Positions 30,708 through 40,216 of a stretch of DNA of 64,000 bases are shown piece by piece. The position numbers and the translations under genes were made by a program. Position 1 is the stretch's first letter, and each line of letters starts with the position of its first letter. The notes under the pieces are model-generated. The model was not told the DNA's origin. It worked only from the letters and a program-made list of their open reading frames with translations, and did no database searches. The stretch is from Cobetia sp. L2A1 (GTDB taxonomy: Bacteria > Pseudomonadota > Gammaproteobacteria > Pseudomonadales > Halomonadaceae): NCBI RefSeq assembly GCF_009796845.1, contig NZ_CP047025.1, positions 3,782,001 through 3,846,000 of the forward strand. The letters are read 5' to 3'.

Positions 30708-33521
30708 ATGACCGGACTGCTTTCCCGCCTCACTGGCCGCCTTTTCACGCCTCGCTGGCAACATGCCAACCCCGCCATTCGCTCTGCTGCCACCGATCAA
30801 CTTGATCCTGACATCCCGGAACAGCGCAAGATTCTGGAAACGCTGATTCTCAGCGATTCCGCTCTTGAAGTGCGCCATGCCGCTCTGACACGCATGCAGA
30901 CGCCTGAGCGCTTGCTGCCGCTGCTGGATCGTGCCGATGGGTTGGTCCGCGAACGTCTGGTTGAACTGCTGAGTGGTGGGCAGGATGCTCCCTCGCTGCT
31001 GAGCCGAGAGCAACTGGTCGAGCGCTTGGATGATAGTGAGCTGCTCTCGGCTGTTGCCGCGCGTGGCGACAACCAGCAATTGCGTCTGACAGCACTGGCA
31101 CGCATCGACGATGAAGATGCGCTGATCCAGCAGGCCTGCCACAACACCATCGCGGCAGTGCGTCATGCTGCAGCAGCGCGTATCACAAGCCAGACCGGCC
31201 TTGAGCGCCTTGTGCGTGATGCCAAGCGTGACCGTCACGTACAGCGTCAGGCGCGTGACACCTTGGCACGTCGCCGCGCTGATGCGCAGGAAGCCGATGC
31301 CCTCACTGTCAGCCGTGACAACCTGCTACGCCAGATGGAAAAGCTGCCCCGTCAGGCGTGGGAGGACAGCGTGCCGTCGCGCTATCGCTCACTGCTGCGC
31401 GAGTGGGAGCGACTGCCAGCCGCCGAGCACACGACTCAACAGTACTTTGAAGATGCCCGTCAGCAGGCATACAAGGTCATCAGCGATCATGAGTCACGTG
31501 AACAGGCCATTCGTGAGCACGAGCGCCTGAGCGCCAATCTGAGCACACACCTGACAGAAATCCTGACAGCCCTGACGCACGCCAGGGATGACCTGCAGAG
31601 TCGTGAACGCGTCAATGATCATGATTTCGCCAGCCTGCAAGCCCAGCGTCGTCTGCAAGGTGAGCGCTGGCGCGAGTTGACCGACCAATTCTCGGCGCCG
31701 TCTGAATTGCTGGAGCAGCATCAACGCCTGCAACAGCAACTGCAGAATCCACTGGATGCCTGGCATCGTCATCAACTGGCTCAGGTCGAACTCGACGCCG
31801 CGTTGGTCGACAACGATATCGAGCAGATGATGCGTCTGGAGCGGGAAATCGCCTGGCCATCGGGCCTGCCGATGACCGCGAGCCTCATTGCGCTTCAAGA
31901 AGCCTTGGCCAATGCTGCTCCGGCAATCTCGGATGAAGCGCAACGCGAAGACGACGCGGAGCAGCCGTCAGCCATCGACGAAGCCGCGAGCTCTGCTCTC
32001 GATGCCGCGGCACTCGACGCTGAAATCGATATGCTGGAAGCTCAGCTCGATGCTGGCAAGCTCAAGCCTGCCAGTCGACTACACCGCTCACTACGTGACC
32101 GTAGCGAAGGGAAGTTGGACGCTGCCCGTCAGACACGCCTACGCCAGCTCGGTGCCCGTGTGGCAGAGCTGCGTGACTGGCAGAATTTCGTCGCCGCACC
32201 AAAGCGTGAACAGTTGCTTGATGCCATCACCACACTGGCCGAACGCGACGATATCGGCGATGAGCAGCGTGACCGCCAGCACCAGCTGCTGATTCAGCAG
32301 TGGCGCGAGCTGGCCGATGCCGCAGCGACCCGTGAGACAAGCCAGGCCTTCCGCACAGCCTCTGACGCCATCAAGCAGCGCCTCACGGAGTACCGTGAGG
32401 CTCGCAAGCAGGCGCGTGAGCATAATCTCGCCATGCGCCAGTCACTCTGCGAGCAGCTGGAATCTCTTGACGGCCATGCCATGGACGATGCTGACCCGGA
32501 CTTCCTGCGTCAGATTCGTGATCGTGCGCGTGAAGAGTGGCGCCGCCACACACCGGTACCAGCAGGCCCTGGACGCCAGCTGTCGCATCGCTTCGGCGAA
32601 GCACTCACCGCGCTACAGAGCTTGATCGATAACCGCGCGGGGCAGATTGCCGCCGCCAAGCAAGCATTGGTAGAAGCAGCTGAGGCGCTGGCCGATGAAA
32701 ATTCGCCCGCGCGTCCGCGCGCCGAGCAGGCCAAGACACTGCAAACCCGCTGGCGTGAGCTGGGCCGTGCTCCCAAGGGCGAGGAGCAACGCCTGTGGAC
32801 AGCCTTCCGTGCTGCCTGTGATCGTATCTTCGCTGCCCGCGATCAAGACCGCGAAGACCGTGACAGTCGCGAACAAGTCCGCCTTGATCAATGGCAGGCA
32901 CTGATCGAGCGCCTCGACAGCTGGGAGCCAGAAACACTCGAAGACGCTGCGCAGCTTGATGATGCATTGAAAGAAGCTGATAGCCTCGGCGCACTGCCGC
33001 GCGGCAAGCGTGGCGACGGTATGCGCCGCCGCTGGAACGGCATCCTCAAGCGCCGCGAACAGCGCCTGGATGAGCTGCATGCTGTGCAACTACTCGAAGA
33101 ATGGCAGCAATGGCGCGATCTTCTGGAGCAGCATGCTGTCGCCGACGCCAGCGCTATCCGGGGCGACATCAGCGAGGTTGAATTGCCAGACACCTCGGCA
33201 TTCGACGACAACAGCCGTCAGGCCAATGCAGCACGTAACATGATGCGCCAGGCTGAACCCAGTAACTGTAGCGCCGCCAACGAGCGTCTGGCCGAGCTGC
33301 GCGTGCATCTGGCCATCCTGTTTGAAGCACCGCTGGGAACCGAAGATGAATCGCGCCGCCTGACCGTTCAGGTGGCACGCATCAATCAACAGCTAGGTGA
33401 GCGCATGGAGCGTGAAGAAGAGCTGGATGAAGTGCTGGACGCCCTGCTCGCCAACGGCCCGCTGGATTGGGATGCCTGGCAAACCGAGCTGCCACGTTTC
33501 GATGCGCTATTCAATCACTAG
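30708..33521 (+). CDS. Large DUF349 coiled-coil protein
   Basis: 937 aa. The N-terminal 190 residues look like HEAT-type helical repeats (LSDSALEVRHAALTRM, RHAAAARITSQTGLERLV). The rest is highly charged alpha-helix with several DUF349 units recognisable by W-R-x-L patterns (WRELTDQF, WRELADAA, WRELGRAPKGEEQRLW). No enzyme motif, signal or membrane segment is seen; a cytoplasmic structural or nucleic-acid-binding role is possible but unproven. Start ATG 30708. It is transcribed away from minC and ends at a strong terminator. Confidence 0.85.
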   Translation: MTGLLSRLTGRLFTPRWQHANPAIRSAATDQLDPDIPEQRKILETLILSDSALEVRHAALTRMQTPERLLPLLDRADGLVRERLVELLSGGQDAPSLLSREQLVERLDDSELLSAVAARGDNQQLRLTALARIDDEDALIQQACHNTIAAVRHAAAARITSQTGLERLVRDAKRDRHVQRQARDTLARRRADAQEADALTVSRDNLLRQMEKLPRQAWEDSVPSRYRSLLREWERLPAAEHTTQQYFEDARQQAYKVISDHESREQAIREHERLSANLSTHLTEILTALTHARDDLQSRERVNDHDFASLQAQRRLQGERWRELTDQFSAPSELLEQHQRLQQQLQNPLDAWHRHQLAQVELDAALVDNDIEQMMRLEREIAWPSGLPMTASLIALQEALANAAPAISDEAQREDDAEQPSAIDEAASSALDAAALDAEIDMLEAQLDAGKLKPASRLHRSLRDRSEGKLDAARQTRLRQLGARVAELRDWQNFVAAPKREQLLDAITTLAERDDIGDEQRDRQHQLLIQQWRELADAAATRETSQAFRTASDAIKQRLTEYREARKQAREHNLAMRQSLCEQLESLDGHAMDDADPDFLRQIRDRAREEWRRHTPVPAGPGRQLSHRFGEALTALQSLIDNRAGQIAAAKQALVEAAEALADENSPARPRAEQAKTLQTRWRELGRAPKGEEQRLWTAFRAACDRIFAARDQDREDRDSREQVRLDQWQALIERLDSWEPETLEDAAQLDDALKEADSLGALPRGKRGDGMRRRWNGILKRREQRLDELHAVQLLEEWQQWRDLLEQHAVADASAIRGDISEVELPDTSAFDDNSRQANAARNMMRQAEPSNCSAANERLAELRVHLAILFEAPLGTEDESRRLTVQVARINQQLGERMEREEELDEVLDALLANGPLDWDAWQTELPRFDALFNH

Positions 33522-33588
33522 CAGCAGCATGTGAACCGCAGCACGTCATGACGTAGGTCAGCGCCGCACCTGAACGGCGCAATACAAA

Positions 33589-33624
33589 ATAAGCCCCCGC
33601 CTCTCTCGAGGCGGGGGCTTATTT
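33589..33624 (+). terminator. Terminator after the DUF349 gene
   Basis: ATAAGCCCCCGCCT/AGGCGGGGGCTTAT hairpin followed by TTC. It is palindromic enough to act on both strands, facing phaB. Confidence 0.85.
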
Positions 33625-33762
33625 CATCATGGAGGAATCATCCTCCATCTGGACTCAATCAGCATGCCCTGCAAGTGCACTCTCCAGCCTCATGAACACG
33701 GGCCGGATGAACGTGAGCCGAAAGAACCAACTGGCGCGAACCAGTGCAAGGCGAGCGTCGCC

Positions 33763-34509
33763 TCACCCCATGAACTGACCACCATTGATGTCCAGGTTGG
33801 CGCCGGTGATGAATCCTGACTTCTCGTCGGCAAGGAAGGCGACAGCACGCGCAATTTCTTCCGGAGTACCGTAGCGCTTGACCGGAATGGTTTCACGGAT
33901 GGATTCGCGAATCTCTTCCGGAATCTTCATGATCATGTCAGTGGCAATATAGCCCGGTGACAGGGTATTGACGGTGATGTTCTTGGTCGCAGTTTCCTGC
34001 GCCAATGCCATCGTCAGGCCGTGCATCCCGGCTTTGGCTGCCGAGTAGTTCACCTGGCCAAACTGACCCTTGCGGCCATTGATGGAGGAGATGTTAACGA
34101 TGCGACCGTACTTGTGCTCCAGCATGTCGTTGATGACAGCACGGCAGGTATTGAAGACGCTATCGAGGTTGCAGTTGATGACCTCGCGCCATTGCTCATA
34201 GCTCATCTTGCGCAGAGTGGTGTCACGCGTGATGCCCGCACAATTGACCAGTACGGAGATCGGCCCGAAACGCTCACGAATTTCATCCACACCGGCCTGA
34301 CAAGCCTCGAAGTTATCCAGCTCGATACCAGAGAGAGCGATGTTCTCGAACCCGGCAGCATGCTGCTCTATTAGCCAACCCTCTGCCTTTTCCTTGTTCC
34401 TGTACCCAGCGATGACCTGATACCCCTGGCTCGCCAGCTCACGACAAATAGCGGAACCAATACCACCGGTCCCACCGGTAACCCATGCAACGGGTGCTGT
34501 TTGCGTCAT
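33763..34509 (-). CDS. phaB: Acetoacetyl-CoA reductase PhaB-type
   Basis: 248 aa; SDR enzyme reducing acetoacetyl-CoA to (R)-3-hydroxybutyryl-CoA with NADPH for polyhydroxyalkanoate synthesis. The cofactor motif TGGTGGIG is at 11-18, NCAGITRD at 89-96, the catalytic Ser at 141-142, Y155 and K159 (NYSAAKAGM). The loop DSVFNTCRAV and the ending GANLDINGGQFMG match PhaB more closely than FabG. Start ATG 34509 with GGGAG upstream; the frame runs on to 34584. It is not beside phaC or phaA here. FabG-like function is the alternative. Confidence 0.88.
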   Translation of the reverse strand: MTQTAPVAWVTGGTGGIGSAICRELASQGYQVIAGYRNKEKAEGWLIEQHAAGFENIALSGIELDNFEACQAGVDEIRERFGPISVLVNCAGITRDTTLRKMSYEQWREVINCNLDSVFNTCRAVINDMLEHKYGRIVNISSINGRKGQFGQVNYSAAKAGMHGLTMALAQETATKNITVNTLSPGYIATDMIMKIPEEIRESIRETIPVKRYGTPEEIARAVAFLADEKSGFITGANLDINGGQFMG

Positions 34510-34840
34510 GGTGTTGTAACTCCCTGTTCCTGGAACGTCCTGTGTCCTGTAACGGACACAGCATGGCATGTTCCCGGTCAGCAACCTGCCCTTGGGCAGT
34601 TTGCCGCCTCGGTAATAACGACAATAGCGACTCTCTCCAACAGCGTGATAACCACCGTGCGCTCAACGCATTCGGCTATCAGCTTGTCCGAGGCGCGTCA
34701 CAGTCCAGTATGGACAATATCCAGCCGGAAAGTATGTAGCAGATCTCTCACATGCAATGACGACTATCTCCTGAATCTCGATGGCAGGTTTGTCCTCACT
34801 CGCACATCGCAAAGTCTTTGCACCAATTACGGGATAACGG

Positions 34841-34868
34841 TTGACCCAGCGCTGTATATGCTTATACT
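34841..34868 (+). promoter_or_regulatory. Promoter of the initiator tRNA cluster
   Basis: TTGACC (34841-34846), a 16-base spacer and TATACT (34863-34868), followed by a GC-rich discriminator (ACGCCCC) typical of stable-RNA promoters. The rest of the 373-base gap below (34510-34840) contains no recognisable gene. Confidence 0.75.
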
Positions 34869-34882
34869 ACGCCCCACGTTGA

Positions 34883-34959
<77 letters not shown>

Positions 34960-35004
34960 TTGAAGAGTCAGTATTTTCAGACTTTTAGGGAACCAACGTA
35001 GTGT

Positions 35005-35081
<77 letters not shown>

Positions 35082-35126
35082 ACATCTGATGCGTCAGAGA
35101 GTTGGAGCAAAAGCAGTATCCAGTGT

Positions 35127-35203
<77 letters not shown>

Positions 35204-35211
35204 AGAATTCG

Positions 35212-35243
35212 AAAGGCTTGATGCTTATGCATCAGGCCTTTTT
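35212..35243 (+). terminator. Terminator of the initiator tRNA operon
   Basis: Hairpin AAGGC-TTGATGC/GCATCA-GGCCTT with a T5 run. Confidence 0.85.
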
Positions 35244-35323
35244 CGTATGCGCACAAAAAAACATGTCCAGCGCGGTAGCATGCGAGAATCTTCAGACACC
35301 ATTTTCCTTGCAGGGAGTCTCGC

Positions 35324-35803
35324 ATGCGCCATTGGCTAGTCAAGACGGAGCCCGACACCTTCTCTCTGGAAGATCTACGTCGTGAGTCTCCCGCGCTATG
35401 GGATGGGGTTCGCAACTATCAAGCCCGCAACTTTCTACGTGAAATGAGCTGCGGCGATGTAGTGCTTATCCAGCATTCCAGCTGCAAGGTGCCTGCAATA
35501 GTGGGGCTAGCCGTCGTCAGTGAGATCGCACTACCGGATCCTACTGCCAGCAATCCTGATCACACGGGGTTTGATTCTCGCCAGGTCGCTGATCTGGAAG
35601 CGGGAAAGCCACCCCGCTGGCTGGCACCGCACCTTGCTTATCTGCGCCCGCTCTCCGCCACTCTCCCCCTGCCTCGCATCAAGGCCGCTCCACCGATGGC
35701 CGAAAGCCACCTGGTAAGGCGCGCACGCCTTTCCGTGATGCCACTAAACGAGAAGGAAGTCGCCTGTATCGCCTCTTTGGCGGGCGACAGCCTGATACCC
35801 TGA
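35324..35803 (+). CDS. EVE domain protein (PUA-like)
   Basis: 159 aa; EVE domains, of the PUA superfamily, read modified bases in DNA or RNA and resemble human THYN1. The N-terminus RHWLVKTEPDTFSLEDL and the segment WDGVRNYQARNFLREM are diagnostic, and GDVVLIQHSS forms the core strand. Start ATG 35324 with GGGAG upstream. It stands alone directly after the tRNA operon. The family elsewhere includes fusions to modification-dependent restriction enzymes, but no such neighbour exists here. Confidence 0.9.
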   Translation: MRHWLVKTEPDTFSLEDLRRESPALWDGVRNYQARNFLREMSCGDVVLIQHSSCKVPAIVGLAVVSEIALPDPTASNPDHTGFDSRQVADLEAGKPPRWLAPHLAYLRPLSATLPLPRIKAAPPMAESHLVRRARLSVMPLNEKEVACIASLAGDSLIP

Positions 35804-35925
35804 AGTGCCAATGCCTGCCTCTCATGTGCGAGCACCTTGAACTCCGCTGCGTCGGCCCGCATCATCAGGCCAACCGGCTCGCTTGCGAGCCTTGAATCGC
35901 ATACAGAATCTTCGGGGCATGTCTC

Positions 35926-36891
35926 ATGATCATCGATCCCAATACCGGCAAGCCATTGACCGGAAATGACACCACTGCAGCCCAGCCAGAAGGCATTGTC
36001 GGCGCTGGCAGCGCAGCAGCCCCCCGACAGGCGGAGGATGCCAACACCTACATCATTGATGTCGACATGAGCAATCTGCAGCAGGTACTGGAAGCCTCCA
36101 TGCAGGTGCCGGTGCTACTTGACTGCTGGTCACCGTCGAGCGAATCCTGCCTGGCACTGATACCGGTACTGGAGAAGCTGGCACGGGAATATGCCGGTGG
36201 CTTCATCCTTGCCAAGCTGAATGTCGATGACAACCGTGATATCGCCGCTCAGCTGGGCGTGCAATCAGTGCCGGACGTCAAGCTGGTGATGCAAGGCTCT
36301 CTGTCTGGCAACTTCACCCAGGCACTGTCGGAAGCAGAAGTCACCACGTTCCTCGCTCAGCATCAGGTGCTACCTGCAGCGGGGGGCGGCCCTAACCTGT
36401 CAGAACAGGCGGCAGAAGCGCTTGAGAACGGTGACCTCGGCACTGCCAAGGCGCTATATCAGCAGCTCGCTCAGGACGCACCGGATGTACCGGAATACCG
36501 TATCAATCTCGCCTCCGTTCTCGTGGCCGAAGGCAATGGCGAAGACGCTCGCCAGCTGCTCGACTCACTGAAGCCGGAAGATCGTGATGGCGCGAAAGCG
36601 CGCGGAGTCAGGGCGCGCATCGATTTCATCGCCGAAGCGCCGACGCCGGAAGACGTCCAGGCAATGATGGAGCGAGACGACAGTGAAGCACGCTACCAAC
36701 GTGCCATGCGCGATCTGGCTGATGGTCATTACGAACTGGCACTGGATGCTCTGATCAGCCTGGTCAAGACCGATCGCCAGTACGGTGAAGACCTTGCACG
36801 CAAGACACTGCTGCGCGTATTCGATGCTCTTGGCGCAACGCATGAGCTAACGGTGCGCTTCCGCCGCCAGCTCTTCGCGCTGATGTATTGA
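35926..36891 (+). CDS. cnoX: Chaperedoxin CnoX (YbbN), thioredoxin-TPR protein
   Basis: 321 aa. An N-terminal thioredoxin-like domain spans about residues 42-145, with SESC (72-75) in the place of the CxxC motif, like the SxxC of E. coli CnoX, so classical disulfide reduction is unlikely. The C-terminal TPR-like region (155-320) includes LENGDLGTAKALYQQLAQ and LLRVFDALG. In E. coli this protein protects clients from oxidation and passes them to GroEL or DnaK. The N-terminal 35 residues are low complexity. Start ATG 35926. Confidence 0.92.
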   Translation: MIIDPNTGKPLTGNDTTAAQPEGIVGAGSAAAPRQAEDANTYIIDVDMSNLQQVLEASMQVPVLLDCWSPSSESCLALIPVLEKLAREYAGGFILAKLNVDDNRDIAAQLGVQSVPDVKLVMQGSLSGNFTQALSEAEVTTFLAQHQVLPAAGGGPNLSEQAAEALENGDLGTAKALYQQLAQDAPDVPEYRINLASVLVAEGNGEDARQLLDSLKPEDRDGAKARGVRARIDFIAEAPTPEDVQAMMERDDSEARYQRAMRDLADGHYELALDALISLVKTDRQYGEDLARKTLLRVFDALGATHELTVRFRRQLFALMY

Positions 36892-36956
36892 TATCGCATC
36901 ACTTGAGACTTGATGCCCCTCTGCGGATACGATGCTGACGGCCATCAGACGGTAAA

Positions 36957-36995
36957 AAAGCGCCCCATGGACATGAGATGTCCATGGGGCGCTTT
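36957..36995 (+). terminator. Terminator after cnoX
   Basis: Perfect 18-bp hairpin AAAGCGCCCCATGGACAT with a 3-base loop and flanking A and T bases. It can also end the minus-strand small gene at 37059. Confidence 0.85.
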
Positions 36996-37058
36996 GCGAT
37001 GCCGTACGTGAATCCATGAGAGTGCGTGGCGCTGCGCGGACGGTGCCTTGGCTACGCG

Positions 37059-37280
37059 CTATGAGCGATGACGAGACCAGCCTCTGAGTAGTGAGGGTCG
37101 CGCCCGCGCCTGCTGTGCGGTAAGCGGAAACTCCCAGAATACATCCTCAAGCGAAGCGCTGGCCTGACGCGCCAGTCGCAGACAGCCACCATGGCAGCAC
37201 CACTGGTGGCAGGCAGCATACGAGACTCCCTCCCGCCAGACAGACCCTTGCCCGTTCTCTGCTGAAATCTCGCGCATCAT
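37059..37280 (-). CDS. Unrecognised Cys/His-rich small protein behind a Fur box
   Basis: 73 aa; I do not recognise the family. Start ATG 37280 has a strong AGGAGG 7 bases upstream. The core is C24-H-Q-W-C28-C29-H30-G-G-C33, four cysteines and two histidines within ten residues, followed by a basic helix (LRLARQ) and an Arg-rich end (LLRGWSRHRS). This looks like a metal-binding cluster. A 13-bp perfect Fur-type palindrome overlaps the -35 of its promoter, so it is probably made in iron starvation. It has no membrane segment or signal. The 3' end is shared with the cnoX terminator. Confidence 0.65.
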   Translation of the reverse strand: MMREISAENGQGSVWREGVSYAACHQWCCHGGCLRLARQASASLEDVFWEFPLTAQQARARPSLLRGWSRHRS

Positions 37281-37323
37281 CGCTCCACCTCCTGAATGAC
37301 AGCCGCTCGTTTCGAGCGACCTC

Positions 37324-37352
37324 ACTACAGACTTAACGATAATGATTATCAA
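37324..37352 (-). promoter_or_regulatory. Fur box and promoter of the small Cys/His-rich gene
   Basis: GATAATCATTATC (37338-37350) is a perfect 6-1-6 palindrome matching the Fur consensus core. On the minus strand TTGATA (37347-37352), 17 bases and TGTAGT (37324-37329) form a promoter whose -35 overlaps the palindrome, giving repression when Fe-Fur binds. The site is 57 bases from the start codon. Confidence 0.8.
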
Positions 37353-37409
37353 TTCAAGGAAGAGATACACAAGACTTCGATGACGTGATCTGGATCATGC
37401 TCTCGTCTG

Positions 37410-38570
37410 TCACTTATCTTGAGCCGCCAGCCGTTGATCCATCTGTAATAACGCCTGCTCCAGCTGTAACCGGGTAGTCCCGTAGTTCAGACGTACAAAT
37501 CCCGGCCAACCAAAGTCAGCACCGTCTGACAGGGCGACATCGCACTCATCAATCAGCGTCTGCTGTGGTGAATCCCCCAGCCCAGCCTGACGCATATCCA
37601 ACCAGGCAAGATAGGTCGCTTCTGGCCGCGACATGCTGACGCCGTCCCAGCGCGCCACATACGCTTCCAGCAGATCGAGATTGTCACGCAGCACGCTCAA
37701 CAACTCCTGACGCCACGGCTCGCCCTCACGCCATGCCGCTTCGGTCGCTGCCATGCCAAGCACATTGGTATCGGGCATCAGGCCATTGGTTGCATCAGTG
37801 AAGCGCGCGCGTAACTCGGGATTGGTGATCACCGCACAGGCGAATGTCAGCCCGGCCGTATTGAAGGTCTTGGAGGGTGCCCACAAGGTCACGCAACGCG
37901 CTGCCAGCTTTTCATTCAAACTGGCCAAGGGAATATGACGAGCCGTCGGGTCAACGACCAGATCGGCATGCAACTCATCGGAAATCACCAGCAGATCATG
38001 ACGCTCGATCAGCTCTGCCAGTGCATCGAGCTCTTCCTCGCGCCAGACGCGGCCGGTAGGATTATGCGGATGGCACCATAGCAGCAGCTCGGTCTCGGGC
38101 GTGATCGCCGCTTCCAGCACCTCCATGTCCAGACGCCAAGGGCCACCCGCTGTCAGTGGCTCTGTCAGCGGTGCCATCTGCGCCAGGCGGCCAGTCTTCT
38201 GGGCCACCTTCAAAAAGGGCGGATAGATCGGGGTCGTCGTGACCACGCCAGCACCGGGTGACGTCAGTGCCAGACTGGCCAGGTGCAGTGCCGGCACCAC
38301 ACCAGGTAGCCAGACAATAGCCTCACGCGGCACCTCCCAGCCATAATGCTCACGACTCCAGTCGCGCAGACTGTCGTCAAGACTGCTTGAGGGCTTGGCA
38401 TAGCCGTAAACCGGATGTGCCACTCGCTCAGCCAGTGCTCGTGTCACTGCCGGTGGGGCGCTGAAATCCATGTCAGCAATCCAAAGCGGCAGGATATCGG
38501 CATCGTAGCGATCCCACTTCTGGGATGGATACTGGCGTCGATCAATAGGGGTGAGAAAATCATATTCCAT
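37410..38570 (-). CDS. MalY/PatB family aminotransferase, likely cystathionine beta-lyase
   Basis: 386 aa; fold-type I PLP enzyme. FDxxIDRR-type start (EYDFLTPIDRRQYPSQKWD), the ADMDFSAPP block, WCHPHNPTGRVW (165-176), ISDELHADL (196-204) and PLP lysine K234 in APSKTFNTAGL all match the PatB/MalY class II C-S lyases. These cleave cystathionine or cysteine conjugates to give homocysteine or thiols, pyruvate and ammonia. Start ATG 38570 with GGGAG upstream. It ends 59 bases above the Fur box of the small gene and is probably transcribed separately. Confidence 0.9.
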   Translation of the reverse strand: MEYDFLTPIDRRQYPSQKWDRYDADILPLWIADMDFSAPPAVTRALAERVAHPVYGYAKPSSSLDDSLRDWSREHYGWEVPREAIVWLPGVVPALHLASLALTSPGAGVVTTTPIYPPFLKVAQKTGRLAQMAPLTEPLTAGGPWRLDMEVLEAAITPETELLLWCHPHNPTGRVWREEELDALAELIERHDLLVISDELHADLVVDPTARHIPLASLNEKLAARCVTLWAPSKTFNTAGLTFACAVITNPELRARFTDATNGLMPDTNVLGMAATEAAWREGEPWRQELLSVLRDNLDLLEAYVARWDGVSMSRPEATYLAWLDMRQAGLGDSPQQTLIDECDVALSDGADFGWPGFVRLNYGTTRLQLEQALLQMDQRLAAQDK

Positions 38571-38681
38571 GACGGGTTCTCCCTGTAGCAGGTAACGTGA
38601 GGCAGGACTCGTCATCTCGCCGATAAAAGGCTAGCGAGTACAACAATCCCTGTGGATTTACTACAGCATAAGGCTTTGCGC

Positions 38682-39107
38682 ATGTCAGAAGACACTTTTT
38701 ACCAACAGGCACAGCGGGGTCTTCCCGGCTTGCTGGTCGCCTGGCTGACCCATGGCCGAGGCGACAGTGAGCGTCTTGCCGTACTACTGGCCGATACGGC
38801 ACGCGTAGCAAGCCTCGGCCAGCCTTCATCCAACCCCGATGGGGCGATGCTGGAACGCTGGGCCAATGATGGCGGTGCGCCTCTATGGGCACCCAAGGCG
38901 GCATTATTCCTGTTGATGCAGATGCCAGCGCGCCCTCTCCCCGGCGACAGTGATGCAGCCTGCGCCTGGGCCTATTGCTGGATGCGCATGCGTGAGCATG
39001 CCAGCCCCGACGCCGCGCTGATCGCACTGCCTGAACACCTGCGTCAGCCACTGGCATGGCCCATTGACGCCGCTTGGCAAGACCTTACCCACCAGCGGCT
39101 GGTGTAG
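38682..39107 (+). CDS. Hypothetical protein
   Basis: 141 aa; family not recognised. It is a soluble, Ala- and Leu-rich, mainly helical protein with an unusual number of tryptophans (VAWLTHG, LERWAND, PLWAPKAAL, CAWAYCWMRM, PLAWPIDAAW). No catalytic motif is visible. Start ATG 38682 has AAGG 7 bases upstream; a GTG at 38652 is in frame. It diverges from the MalY-type gene across about 110 bases. Confidence 0.6.
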   Translation: MSEDTFYQQAQRGLPGLLVAWLTHGRGDSERLAVLLADTARVASLGQPSSNPDGAMLERWANDGGAPLWAPKAALFLLMQMPARPLPGDSDAACAWAYCWMRMREHASPDAALIALPEHLRQPLAWPIDAAWQDLTHQRLV

Positions 39108-39682
39108 CCCGATAGCGAAAGTCTACCGGTAGGCTAGCCTCGCCTGCCAACTCCCCTTCTGCGACTGCGCTTTGCACAACCTGTCGTAGTCACCTAGTGG
39201 CGGCCACCTGCTAGTGCTTGACGCGGTCGCCAAGCAAGAATGTCTTGCGCCTTTACTTTGCCCCTACCCTGACTCCTCATCCAGACCTCTCCTCGCTACT
39301 GCATATTTCTTTAGGCATTCCAGCCACCACAATTCAGCTACCGTACATAACTTCTATTTCCCGAAGTCCATGGCCTGCCGGATAACAGTCCACTCGCGCT
39401 CTGCTTGTGCACCATCACGACCCATGGTGGCAGCGCTGTCGTCTGGCAACTGGCGACAGCACCTTGTTCACAGTGGCCCAGGAATTATCAGGCACGGTAA
39501 ATGCTTGAGTAGCGAAGGCTTCTCAATATTCTTTCGTTTAATCATCGTTTCATGAAGCGTTATTAACGCAGGGATTTCTGCCAGTTACGAGGAGTAAAGT
39601 TCATTCAACCGTCTACGGACGGTATTTCAACAAGAATCCGCTAGCCGCATCACAATGGCTAGCAAGCTCCTGGAGAGCCTTA
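39108..39682. other. Intergenic region, 575 bases, no gene seen
   Basis: AT-richer than its neighbours with stop codons in all frames. Short inverted repeat GCTAGCC/GGCTAGC at 39641-39664, just before the ribosome site of the universal stress gene, may be its control site. No clear -35/-10 pair or terminator could be fixed. Confidence 0.4.
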
Positions 39683-40120
39683 ATGACCACCTCCCTGATT
39701 GTCGGACTGGATGGCACACCGGGTGGCGATAGCGCCATCGCCCATGCCAAGCGGGTCGCCACCCTCATCGGGCCAGAGACCAATATCATTCTGTGTTACG
39801 TCGTTGAGTGGTCGCCCTACAGCTTCAACACGCCGGAAGAGAATGCTCAACGCGCTGGACGCCGTGAGAATGAGATCAAGCTGGCACGCGAACGCGTATT
39901 GGCACCGGCCATCGCTGAACTGGAAAAAGAGGGTTATCAAGTAGAAGGACGAGTACGCCACGGTGATGCGGCCGAGATCCTGAGTCTGCTGGCTCGCGAA
40001 GTGAATGCCGAGCTGATCATCGTCGGCCGCAAGGGTGAGAGCGTCCGCTCGCGCATTTTCGGTAGCGTCACCGCTCATCTGATTCAAGAAGCCTCCGTTC
40101 CCGTCACTGTCGTGCCCTAG
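39683..40120 (+). CDS. Universal stress protein, UspA family
   Basis: 145 aa; single Usp domain. The start LIVGLDGTPGGDSAIAHAKRVA and the nucleotide-binding tail VGRKGESVRSRIFGSVTAHL (G2xG9xGS pattern) indicate an ATP-binding member. Start ATG 39683 with GGAG upstream. It lies directly ahead of the sodium:amino acid symporter gene, 96 bases away, and could be co-transcribed; Usp genes are often paired with transporters in halophiles. Confidence 0.92.
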   Translation: MTTSLIVGLDGTPGGDSAIAHAKRVATLIGPETNIILCYVVEWSPYSFNTPEENAQRAGRRENEIKLARERVLAPAIAELEKEGYQVEGRVRHGDAAEILSLLAREVNAELIIVGRKGESVRSRIFGSVTAHLIQEASVPVTVVP

Positions 40121-40216
40121 CCCCATGAAATGCCCTTGGCAAAGCACTGGGCAAATAGCACACGTCATGTCCCGGCCCCCCTTATAACGACAACATGCTT
40201 CTCGAGGTTTCTTCTC

